This document shows positions 17,191-25,039 of a DNA stretch of 36,528 nt, piece by piece. The translations under genes were made by a program, and so were the position numbers. The stretch covers positions 70,734 to 107,261 of the forward strand of contig LBRD01000003.1 in NCBI GenBank assembly GCA_000991245.1. The letters are read 5' to 3'. Every line of letters starts with the position of its first letter. The stretch's first letter is position 1. The notes beneath the pieces were generated by a model. The model saw only the letters and a list, made by a program, of their open reading frames with translations. It was not told the origin of the DNA and ran no database searches. This stretch comes from Parcubacteria group bacterium GW2011_GWC1_36_108 (GTDB lineage Bacteria; Patescibacteriota; Minisyncoccia; Moranbacterales; GWC2-37-73).

Positions 17191-17222
17191 GGGTCTGGAC
17201 GGATGATATCTATCCAGACCCC
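17190..17222. terminator. Hairpin GGGGTCTGGA...TCCAGACCCC after the 17230 gene
   Basis: Perfect 10-bp stem. Confidence 0.7.
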
Positions 17223-17229
17223 GATCTTT

Positions 17230-18114
17230 CTACGGCAACTTTACTATTGAAAGCTTGCCTGTGCTTTCATAGTGTTTGATCAGATTAAGCGTCAGTATAG
17301 ACGCAGGATCAGTTTTGGCAATAAGTTTGCCATTGAAGTATTCCCGCATCGTGCGCCGAAGTGAATCTTCGGCTTTATCACGATTGGCCCGGACCTGCAA
17401 TTCATATGTCGCAGGTGTATCCATTGAGCTAACACCGTCTTCAACCATCAGAATTTGATACACTTTTCTGTTTAGCGTATCTTCATCTTGAAGGAAGACG
17501 ACATTGTGTCCACTCACTACCACATTCAGGGGGCTGCGATCAAACGCATTAACCCTGTTTGCTGTATTAATTGGAACATCATCGATTTTCACATCGATGT
17601 TGTCCACTTTGTCTTCAACCCGGTTAAGGGTTTTTTTGAGCAAAATAAAACATACTAAGCCCAAAACAACAATAACTACTGCAGCTATGACAAGATACAG
17701 AGCAATTGAATCGCTAAGTTCCTTGCCAACGGACCACATAACATTGCGAGATTTTTCAAACTCGCCACCTTTACCAGTAAGTTTATTGTCGAGGCTTTTT
17801 ACACCCTCGCCAATTTTTTTTATCTCACTGGTTTGTCCGTCGATTTTTTGCCCGAGAGCATCAACCGACTTTGCAGTTTCAGTGTCTTTCTTTATGATCT
17901 CAGCTTTGAGAGCTGCGATCTTTTTATTAACACGACCCATTCCCTTATTTACTGCTTTCTTGACATCGCCAAGAGTAAACGATGGCGACACTTCAGGATA
18001 AGCGACGGGAGTGTTAGGAGAAGGCATAACTTGCACCTCTTCCGGCACCGAGAACGCCTGCGCCATCGGCACAAGCAAAAAAATAAAAACGAAACTTACG
18101 AGAAACTTTTTCAT
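17230..18114 (-). CDS. Secreted/membrane protein: signal peptide, coiled coil, TM, C-terminal domain of unknown function
   Basis: MKKFLVSFVFIFLLVPMAQAFS; coiled coil; ALYLVIAAVVIVVLGLVCFILL; strong SD AAGGAGGG upstream of ATG at 18112-18114. Confidence 0.7.
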   Translation of the reverse strand: MKKFLVSFVFIFLLVPMAQAFSVPEEVQVMPSPNTPVAYPEVSPSFTLGDVKKAVNKGMGRVNKKIAALKAEIIKKDTETAKSVDALGQKIDGQTSEIKKIGEGVKSLDNKLTGKGGEFEKSRNVMWSVGKELSDSIALYLVIAAVVIVVLGLVCFILLKKTLNRVEDKVDNIDVKIDDVPINTANRVNAFDRSPLNVVVSGHNVVFLQDEDTLNRKVYQILMVEDGVSSMDTPATYELQVRANRDKAEDSLRRTMREYFNGKLIAKTDPASILTLNLIKHYESTGKLSIVKLP

Positions 18115-18150
18115 GGTGTCCCTCCTTAAGGGATGAAACAAAATTTTGGA

Positions 18151-18174
18151 AGCGGGTTTCTTGCGAAACCCGCT
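18151..18174. terminator. Hairpin AGCGGGTTTC-TTGC-GAAACCCGCT
   Basis: Perfect 10-bp stem between the 18180 and 17230 genes. Confidence 0.75.
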
Positions 18175-18179
18175 TTGGG

Positions 18180-19529
18180 TTATTGTTCAAATGCTACCGG
18201 AAATTTCTCCAAGTGTTTTTTGTTAGCAAAATCTGTTGCCACTTGAAGTCCGTATATCTGATTAAGACAACCTGCCTGCAAGTAATATACTCGCCGCATA
18301 ATTGCCGAAGCTTCGGTGCGATGCTTTTTGATGTCCTTGCCGAACTTGAGGTTCCGCTCAGCTATCTCAAAGTTTTTATTCGCATCGTTCAGGTACCGCT
18401 TGTCGCCCGTGCATACCGCAAGATCAATGTATTTCTCGCCAAGTGCAGCGCGCAGTTGAAGATTATTGAAGCAAAACTGAGTGCAAAGTGCAATCCGTCG
18501 CTTCAATTCATTAATCTGTGCCCAGATGTTACTTGGGTCACATGCGGCAGGTTGCGGTGCAGGCTCCGGTTTTACAACCGGAGGTGCAGGAGGAGGCGGT
18601 TGCGGAACAGGGGCTCTGTAAATATCAACGGGGCCGTTATTCATACAAAGTGCAATGAATACCGGACGCTCATCGACAGAACCAATGTTTGTGCCGATTT
18701 GGCCACCACCAGTTCCTGTCACACCTTTTATGCCAGAAGCTTGACCAGCAACTCCGCCAAGGCTTATTGAAAAGCCTCGTGTCACTGCGTCAAAATTCAG
18801 CTTGGTCATTATCGCAAAGCGACTTGACCCTGCTTCTTCCATACAAGCGGCTGCTGCCATTCCGAGGAATGATGCATCCGGCATGTTGGCATCGCCATTG
18901 ATGTGAATTTCAGCTAAAATCTCGTCCCCCCTATTAATTTCGAAGTGGGGCCAATAATTCATCACTGAAATCCAAGCTGGATTGCCGGAAATTCTCTCGC
19001 CTATCATCGAAATTTCTAGGTGAGTTTTCCAATTTCCTGGCCAAAGGTCCGAAAACAAAAACCCTCGCTTCATTCTCTCTACCTGTGCAGCTTTGAAATG
19101 TGAATACGCTGCTGAGTGATAGAGTTTCCATTCGCCACCAGGAATTGGTGTCGACGGATTAATGAAGCTTGTTCCGTACTGCAAATTCAGGAATGGTCTC
19201 GGTGTTTCAACAATTGCACTTGAATGTGCATCTTGTTGAGAATTACCTGAACCATTTACTTCCGATTTCGAATCAGAATTTGCATCTGACTTTCCACCAG
19301 TTCCACCGGTCGCATTGGAATTTCCGCCAACAGCAGTTTGTGTCTGCCATTCAGACTGAGTCATGGCTTGGCTTTGCGTATTAGTTGCAGTCGCAGCACC
19401 ACCGGTTGCACTTAGATTGTTTTTATTATCAATACCAATATCAACATTTTGAATTGGATCAGCAACCGCAAAGCCCGCGGTGAGCATAATACAACACATC
19501 ATTGCCAGAAACATCCTCGTCGTTTTCAT
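18180..19529 (-). CDS. Secreted protein of unknown function with N-terminal ATGGxATA/SQ-type module
   Basis: Signal peptide MKTTRMFLAMMCCIMLTAGFAVADP; NVDIGIDNKNNLSATGGAATATNTQSQAMTQ; SD AAAAGGAGA; 449 aa. Confidence 0.75.
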   Translation of the reverse strand: MKTTRMFLAMMCCIMLTAGFAVADPIQNVDIGIDNKNNLSATGGAATATNTQSQAMTQSEWQTQTAVGGNSNATGGTGGKSDANSDSKSEVNGSGNSQQDAHSSAIVETPRPFLNLQYGTSFINPSTPIPGGEWKLYHSAAYSHFKAAQVERMKRGFLFSDLWPGNWKTHLEISMIGERISGNPAWISVMNYWPHFEINRGDEILAEIHINGDANMPDASFLGMAAAACMEEAGSSRFAIMTKLNFDAVTRGFSISLGGVAGQASGIKGVTGTGGGQIGTNIGSVDERPVFIALCMNNGPVDIYRAPVPQPPPPAPPVVKPEPAPQPAACDPSNIWAQINELKRRIALCTQFCFNNLQLRAALGEKYIDLAVCTGDKRYLNDANKNFEIAERNLKFGKDIKKHRTEASAIMRRVYYLQAGCLNQIYGLQVATDFANKKHLEKFPVAFEQ

Positions 19530-19582
19530 GGTAAATCTCCTTTTTCGTGTTTTATTTTTTTGTGATAGATTATGAATCTAAA

Positions 19583-19740
19583 ACTATATGTAAAATCCTA
19601 TTTAATTGTCAAAACAACTGACATTTATATTTTAACGGACCTCATTTCTGGAATACTTCCCTAATGAGATGAGCTCCGATTCAAAAATAGATGCTTTTTC
19701 TAGAACTATACAGTCTAGCAGAAAATAGCACTTTTGTCAA
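19583..19740 (-). promoter_or_regulatory. Tandem promoters and structured leader for the 18180 gene
   Basis: Minus-strand TTGACA(19735-19740)-17-TAGACT(19712-19717); TTGACA(19607-19612)-18-TATAGT(19583-19588); stem-loop 19636-19678 between them. Confidence 0.55.
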
Positions 19741-19820
19741 GAGTTAAACTCTATATCGTCAAAATCCGCTTAAACAAGCGGATTTTGGAGGGTACTTTTT
19801 GTTTTTATTTTTCACACTCT

Positions 19821-19919
19821 GTCATTCCCGCGTAGGCGGGAATCCAGGTTCTATACACAAATCAATCTTTTATTATCGTCACAGAATTAAACCTGGATTC
19901 CCATTTTCATGGGAATGAC
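19821..19919. repeat. Composite palindromic element with two ATTCCC-N8-GGGAAT ends
   Basis: GTCATTCCCGCGTAGGCGGGAATCCAGGTT ... AACCTGGATTCCCATTTTCATGGGAATGAC. Confidence 0.85.
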
Positions 19920-19944
19920 AAAAGAAATTTTTGTTTTATGTTTA

Positions 19945-19983
19945 CCCCGTTAAATTTTGGTACTCCAAAATATTTAACTGGGG
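19945..19983. terminator. Hairpin CCCCGTTAAATTTTGG-TACT-CCAAAATATTTAACTGGGG after the sortase gene
   Basis: Direct reading; arms allow a bulge; may be a repeat-family member. Confidence 0.5.
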
Positions 19984-19999
19984 CTATATGCTATATGCT

Positions 20000-20857
20000 T
20001 TATGACTTTATAAGCTCAGCTTTAACAATCAGTCTTTTAAAGTTTGTGCCAAGTGGCCAACAAGTAGACAGAGTCAGCACTGGAGCATCAGGATTGGCGA
20101 ATATTTTTTCATCATCGGGCACAGTGACAAATTTTTCACTTATCTTGTATTTGTAAAAAATAGTCTTACCGTTTTGTTGAATGGTTTTTATATTAACAAT
20201 ATCCCCCACCTCCAAATCGTTAAGGTTTTTAAAGATATAATTGAAATCACCTTTAGCCCAAACATAGTTGCTAGAATGTCCTGAGATTATCACATTGCCT
20301 TTTTCTCCAGGGGCTGCTGATTTTGGAAAATGAGAAAGACCGCTTTCCAAATCTTTAAGCGATTGTTTTGCGTCTTCACTTTGTGACCAAATCATCGGAG
20401 CATCAACGGCAATTTTTTCAATCTTCACAAACACCAATGGTTTAGCATCCCCTGGTGCATCTGGATCATATCCATTAACAATTTCTTGCTTGTCAGAAAA
20501 TTTGTCGCTGTCGCTGTCAATATTGCTAGGATTAGTTCCGTGAATATATTCTTGATAGTTAAGCAAACCATCGCCATCAGAATCATTGTCGTACACATCC
20601 TTGCTAACAATATTATTTGCTTTTGCCCAAGCTGCAAAATCTGCCAAATTGATGCCATCAGCATTGGTTCTATTTATTAGATTTTCATCTTTTTGCAAAT
20701 CAATAACAGGCACTGGTTTCGACGTTGTTTTCACAACAGGTCTAAAATCAAGCAGGTTTACCACATAAAATCCCAATGCAAACAATGCCAAAAAAAGGAT
20801 GCTTAGCACAGCAACCTTTTTTAATTGAAATTTTGTTTTTTCAGATATATTAAACAT
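20000..20857 (-). CDS. Sortase with N-terminal TM anchor and Ca-binding (thrombospondin type 3/EF-hand-like) repeats
   Basis: DNDSDGDGLLNYQEYIHGTNPSNIDSDSDKFSDKQEIVNGYDPD; catalytic His in NVIISGHSS, Cys in LTLSTCWPLG, Arg in FKRLIVKAEL. Confidence 0.9.
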   Translation of the reverse strand: MFNISEKTKFQLKKVAVLSILFLALFALGFYVVNLLDFRPVVKTTSKPVPVIDLQKDENLINRTNADGINLADFAAWAKANNIVSKDVYDNDSDGDGLLNYQEYIHGTNPSNIDSDSDKFSDKQEIVNGYDPDAPGDAKPLVFVKIEKIAVDAPMIWSQSEDAKQSLKDLESGLSHFPKSAAPGEKGNVIISGHSSNYVWAKGDFNYIFKNLNDLEVGDIVNIKTIQQNGKTIFYKYKISEKFVTVPDDEKIFANPDAPVLTLSTCWPLGTNFKRLIVKAELIKS

Positions 20858-20884
20858 CGAAATATTTTTTAAATTTAATTTGTC

Positions 20885-21478
20885 TTATCTTAACTGTGTG
20901 GCATATTTTCTCACTGCAACAGTTGCTCCAGCGATAGAAAGTGCAACCAATGCGATCAATCCTGCTGAAGAACTTCCTGTTGCTGGTAATCGTTTTTTGA
21001 TGACAATATTTTTCTTAACATTGCTGTGATAAGTTTTATTATCATTTGTTACGTAAGTAACTTTCTTGTGATAATCATATTTATCATCATCGTCTTTATC
21101 ATCTTTTTTGTTATCTTCATCCTCACGATCATCCCCGTCGTCATCGCCATCAACATCAACACTGACATTAGAAGATTGGCTAACTGTAGCGCTTCCTCCT
21201 GTGGCTGATGCTGATTGAGTTTGGCTTTGACTTTGAGCCTGACTCTGTGATTGCGATTGAGAAGAAGATTGTGACAAGCCTGAGTCTTGCGATTGGCTCT
21301 GAGATTGTGATTGACTTTGAGACTGAGATTGAGAAGCAGTAGCGCTTCCACCAGTAGCAGTCACATCATTAGTGTTTTTAATACTAATGTTAACATCTGC
21401 CATAACAAAACCAGCTGGAAGCATTATTGCTGCCAATATCACAAGTGACATTACTACTGATTTTGTTATGGTTTTCAT
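20885..21478 (-). CDS. LPATG-anchored secreted protein: signal peptide, SQ-rich region, Asp-rich region, sorting signal
   Basis: (SQ)n; DVDGDDDGDDREDEDNKKDDKDDDDKYD; KKRLPATGSSSAGLIALVALSIAGATVAVRKYATQLR. Confidence 0.85.
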   Translation of the reverse strand: MKTITKSVVMSLVILAAIMLPAGFVMADVNISIKNTNDVTATGGSATASQSQSQSQSQSQSQSQDSGLSQSSSQSQSQSQAQSQSQTQSASATGGSATVSQSSNVSVDVDGDDDGDDREDEDNKKDDKDDDDKYDYHKKVTYVTNDNKTYHSNVKKNIVIKKRLPATGSSSAGLIALVALSIAGATVAVRKYATQLR

Positions 21479-21501
21479 ATGTTTGTGAAATAAAAGAAAA
21501 A

Positions 21502-21987
21502 TTAAGCAAGTTTAGCTGAATATTTTTTTGCTCCAAGAACCACGCCAGCCAAAGCAACCATCATAACTGCAATAAGTCCGGTTGAACCAGCACCAGTTGC
21601 TGGAAGTTTTCTAACAATTCTTTTTCCGTTTTTATCATAATGAACTTTGTTTTTGTCATTATCAATATCAACGCTAATTTTTGAAGATTGACTAACAGTA
21701 GACACTCCACCAGCAGCTGATGCTGATTGAGATTGGCTTTGTGATGCAGACTGGCTCTCTGATTGAGATTGCTGAGAACCTGAATTTTGAGATTGGCTCT
21801 GTGATTGAGACTGACTTTGTCCTTGAGACTGAGAAGCAGTAGCTGTTCCACCTGTAGCAGTCACGTCGTTAGTGTTTTTAATGTCGATTTCAACATCAGC
21901 CAATGCAAGACCTGTGACAAAGATTCCTGCCACAATTATTGATGTCACTGTCATTTTTTTTGCAATAGCAAAGCTTTTCTTGTTCAT
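21502..21987 (-). CDS. LPATG-anchored secreted protein, SQ-rich paralogue
   Basis: DVEIDIKNTNDVTATGGTATASQSQGQSQSQ...RKLPATGAGSTGLIAVMMVALAGVVLGAKKYSAKLA. Confidence 0.85.
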   Translation of the reverse strand: MNKKSFAIAKKMTVTSIIVAGIFVTGLALADVEIDIKNTNDVTATGGTATASQSQGQSQSQSQSQSQNSGSQQSQSESQSASQSQSQSASAAGGVSTVSQSSKISVDIDNDKNKVHYDKNGKRIVRKLPATGAGSTGLIAVMMVALAGVVLGAKKYSAKLA

Positions 21988-22108
21988 ACGTTTATAAATT
22001 TGATTAATTAATAACTTATTTACTGGGACTTATTAATCTAGCATAAAACTAATTTTCTGTCAATAGGGATAATATCAACAAGAAAAACGACCTTATTTTA
22101 TCATACAA

Positions 22109-22399
22109 TCAAAATGCATTAATATTTTCTTTTATAAAATATAGCAACGTAGCATTTTGGAGAATAAGCAGTGGAATTCCAACCAAGAAATACCACTTTT
22201 GAGTTTTGTGATGAAAAACAAACATCCCAGCATACACTCCAACACTGCCAAAAGCCGTTGCTATGAAAAATAACATTCCTTCTGAAATTCTTTCCGCTGA
22301 AGCTTTTTTTGATTTGCGTTTATCCAAAAACATAATAAAAAACGCCAGCGCATTCACTGCCAGAAAAAATATTAGCATAATTGCAAGTGCTTTATCCAT
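22109..22399 (-). CDS. DUF1294-like small membrane protein
   Basis: NALAFFIMFLDKRKSKKASAERISEGMLFFIATAFGSVGVYAGMFVFHHKTQKWYFLVGIPLLILQN. Confidence 0.8.
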   Translation of the reverse strand: MDKALAIMLIFFLAVNALAFFIMFLDKRKSKKASAERISEGMLFFIATAFGSVGVYAGMFVFHHKTQKWYFLVGIPLLILQNATLLYFIKENINAF

Positions 22400-22431
22400 A
22401 TACTAATCATACACTTTTAGTGAAAAAACAA

Positions 22432-22459
22432 AAGGGATTCATATAAATATGAACCCCTT
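22432..22459. terminator. Hairpin AAGGGATTCATAT-AA-ATATGAACCCCTT
   Basis: 13-bp arms, one mismatch, after the 22472 gene. Confidence 0.7.
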
Positions 22460-22471
22460 GCACAATTTTTC

Positions 22472-22708
22472 TCAATCATTTTCTTTAATGATTTTTTCAA
22501 CATCTTTTATTCCTGCCTCGGCATAGGCAGTGCAGGCCTCCTCAAATCTCCTTCCTTTGGCTGCACCAATCTTTATTGCAAACTCGCCGCCTTTTTTAAA
22601 AGCAAGAGCAAGACGCACCTGAAAGCCCTTTTGGCGTTTTGTCTTTGGTGGTTTTACTTTCTCCCCTGTTTCATCCCTCACATTGTGACGCTCAAAAACA
22701 TCCTTCAT
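22472..22708 (-). CDS. Small basic protein of unknown function
   Basis: 78-aa ORF with SD AGGGAGG and its own terminator. Confidence 0.6.
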   Translation of the reverse strand: MKDVFERHNVRDETGEKVKPPKTKRQKGFQVRLALAFKKGGEFAIKIGAAKGRRFEEACTAYAEAGIKDVEKIIKEND

Positions 22709-22746
22709 CTGCTACCTCCCTTGGTTGCCTAATTGGATTTAAAAAA

Positions 22747-23916
22747 CTACAATTCCACGGAAATTTTTATTTCCTTGCTGTCACGCTCAACAAGTAATTC
22801 TATTTTGTCCCCTTTTTTATATTGATTGATCAAGTTTGAAAGTGGGTTGTCCAAATTTATATTTTGATCATTTACAGCCAAAACAATATCATTGATTCTT
22901 AATCCTGCTTTTTCAGCCGGCGAAAGTGAAATTATTGCAAGACCCTGTTTGCCTGAAGGAGAAAAGATAAGTGCTCCACGATCACGATTCAAATTATGTG
23001 CGATGGCATATTCTTTCGTGATTGAAACATAATACACACCCAAAAATGGACGTTTTTCAAGTTCGCCGGAAAGTGCCAAGCTTAAAGCCTTTTGAGCTAT
23101 GTTAGAAGGAATTTGAAAATATTGATTCTGTCCATCAACAACAATAGCACCACTGATTCCAACCAAATCGCCGCTATAACCGATAACAGGTCCACCAATA
23201 TATCCTTTCTGATTGTTGAAATCACTTTCAAAAACACCTTCGAGTTTTTCAGACGAAGAAACTGTTTTTCCTGCCAAGTTATAAGTCTTGGCGAGGTTGC
23301 TAAGCAAACCAGAAGCATAACGATTTTGATATTCGCCGAAAGAATTTCCGATTGCTACCAATTTTTTCCCTGGATAAACCTTGCTTGAATCGCCAAAAGA
23401 AATCGCTGTCAGATTTGAAACATCAATCTTAAGAAATGCCAAATCAGAAAATTCATCAATCCCCAACAATTTAGCGTCATAATTAGCACCGTTAAAAAGA
23501 AGCACTTTATAAGTGGCATTTTTTTCAATGATTGCAGATCGATAAGTCGCAATCAAGCCATCACTGGTAACAATAATTCCCGTTCCGCTTTGATCGGTGT
23601 TTGTTGCTAGTTTTGTTATTACATCTTTTTGAGAGCCAAGCGAGATAATATTAACCACAGCGTTTGAGGCCTGTGATGCAACTTCATTGATGGAATCATC
23701 TTCCTTGATTGTCACTTGTTCCGTTTTATTTATAACCGTAACATTCTCAGCAGAATGTTTTAGAAAATTTATACCAGATAAATATTTATTTGTACGAATA
23801 AAAGGCAGCACTTGTTGATCAAAATACACGCCACCAATTCCACCAACACTAAAAATTATAAACAACACTGCGCTTATTTTTGCAACACTTTTTATTGCAT
23901 CTGATTTTTTACTCAT
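22747..23916 (-). CDS. HtrA/DegP-like protein lacking catalytic His and Ser (pseudoprotease) with C-terminal PDZ
   Basis: S1C fold, GTGIIVTSDGLIATYRSAIIE, DLAFLKID, GYIGGPVIG, PDZ GLAIISLSPAEKAGLRINDIVLAVNDQ. Confidence 0.8.
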   Translation of the reverse strand: MSKKSDAIKSVAKISAVLFIIFSVGGIGGVYFDQQVLPFIRTNKYLSGINFLKHSAENVTVINKTEQVTIKEDDSINEVASQASNAVVNIISLGSQKDVITKLATNTDQSGTGIIVTSDGLIATYRSAIIEKNATYKVLLFNGANYDAKLLGIDEFSDLAFLKIDVSNLTAISFGDSSKVYPGKKLVAIGNSFGEYQNRYASGLLSNLAKTYNLAGKTVSSSEKLEGVFESDFNNQKGYIGGPVIGYSGDLVGISGAIVVDGQNQYFQIPSNIAQKALSLALSGELEKRPFLGVYYVSITKEYAIAHNLNRDRGALIFSPSGKQGLAIISLSPAEKAGLRINDIVLAVNDQNINLDNPLSNLINQYKKGDKIELLVERDSKEIKISVEL

Positions 23917-24094
23917 TATATATATTTAGGACTTACGCATTTTCTCAACTATTTCTTATTTGGCACGCTTTTGGATGAATACTCAATATCCAAAAGCTCA
24001 AAGAGTCGCTGTCGCCAACAATTGGCCAAAAAAGAAATGTTTCGAAACGCGTAACTTCTGATATTTTTGCTTTTATTAAAAAATTTAAACATTT

Positions 24095-24922
24095 TTACAA
24101 GACAGGCAACCAACGCGTGCTGGAAAGAACTAGTGCCACCAATACTCCAAAGAAAAACATATTTGTGATAACGCGTTTTTTTGAGAGTGTGTTTAAAAAA
24201 TGACATTGAACAAGGTCCCAGAACACATAGTAGAAAATAAGACTAATAACGCCTGTTGTCAAGTATCCGAAAGGCCAGAAATTCAAAACCCAAACAATTT
24301 CAGCCATCACAAATCCCAAAACAAGGCTGTAGTTAAGCACATTTTTTTTATTATCATTAATAAGCCAGAAATATTGAAAGCTTACCAAAACGGTTATAGC
24401 CATCAGCATTGTCATTAAAATCCAAAGTGAAATGGCAAAGTTCAAATATATTCCATAAGCGGTAGCATTGAAAAGAAAAATTGTAGCTACGCTTCCTGCA
24501 GCGATTATTCCCCTGGCGGTTTGATCTTTTTCATAGCTGCGCAAGCGATACAATGCAATATGCAAAAAATAATATGCAAATGCACTGAGCAAAATAAGCA
24601 ATTGTTCCTGCTTGATGGATTGCACAAAATACAAAAGACCCAGCGTTGAAACAACGAGCAGCAGCGGGATTGGAGTCATACTGATTCGTTGAGAAACACG
24701 CTTGGTAATTTGATAAAAGTAAACAAACAGCAGCAAAAAAGCGAGAATTGCAAGCCAGATACCACCACCAGTGCCAGAAACATCAGCGAGTCTGGAGCTG
24801 ATTACGTCGCCAGCAATGAATTCCAAAATAAAGAAGAAGACCAAACTATACAAAAAGATATGAAAATGAAAAAACATATAATGAATTTGCGCCAAAAATT
24901 TAAAAGGGATTGCGGAGAGCAT
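24095..24922 (-). CDS. Polytopic membrane protein of unknown function
   Basis: 275 aa, many hydrophobic TM segments. Confidence 0.65.
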   Translation of the reverse strand: MLSAIPFKFLAQIHYMFFHFHIFLYSLVFFFILEFIAGDVISSRLADVSGTGGGIWLAILAFLLLFVYFYQITKRVSQRISMTPIPLLLVVSTLGLLYFVQSIKQEQLLILLSAFAYYFLHIALYRLRSYEKDQTARGIIAAGSVATIFLFNATAYGIYLNFAISLWILMTMLMAITVLVSFQYFWLINDNKKNVLNYSLVLGFVMAEIVWVLNFWPFGYLTTGVISLIFYYVFWDLVQCHFLNTLSKKRVITNMFFFGVLVALVLSSTRWLPVL

Positions 24923-24983
24923 CTCTTATTTTAAAGCATTTCATCTCCCCTATTGCTAATTTTTGCATTTTATGGCAAATATG

Positions 24984-25018
24984 TCAAAAAACAACACAAA
25001 TTATGTGTCGTTTTTTGA
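24984..25018. terminator. Intrinsic terminator TCAAAAAACAACACA-AATTA-TGTGTCGTTTTTTGA after clpB
   Basis: 15-bp arms with one mismatch. Confidence 0.8.
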
Positions 25019-25039
25019 GTTTTCCGTGTTAATTTCAAA

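Noticed and set aside
16979-17206. 75-aa + strand ORF in the hairpin array
   Set aside because: Sequence is dominated by tandem RNA-like hairpins; no protein signature.
21049-21851. Alternate-frame ORFs (21049-21351, 21561-21851) over the SQ-rich genes
   Set aside because: Open frames caused by the biased SQ codon repeats; the LPATG frames are complete with signal peptides and sorting signals.
20885-21987. Tandem SQ coding repeats as a possible CRISPR or satellite array
   Set aside because: No constant-length repeat/spacer structure; the repeats are in-frame Ser-Gln codons.
23949-24206. 85-aa minus ORF overlapping the 24095 membrane protein
   Set aside because: Mostly out-of-frame shadow of the membrane gene; its tail (RNISFLANCWRQRLFELLDIEYSS) looks slightly protein-like and could be a decayed remnant, but I cannot support it.
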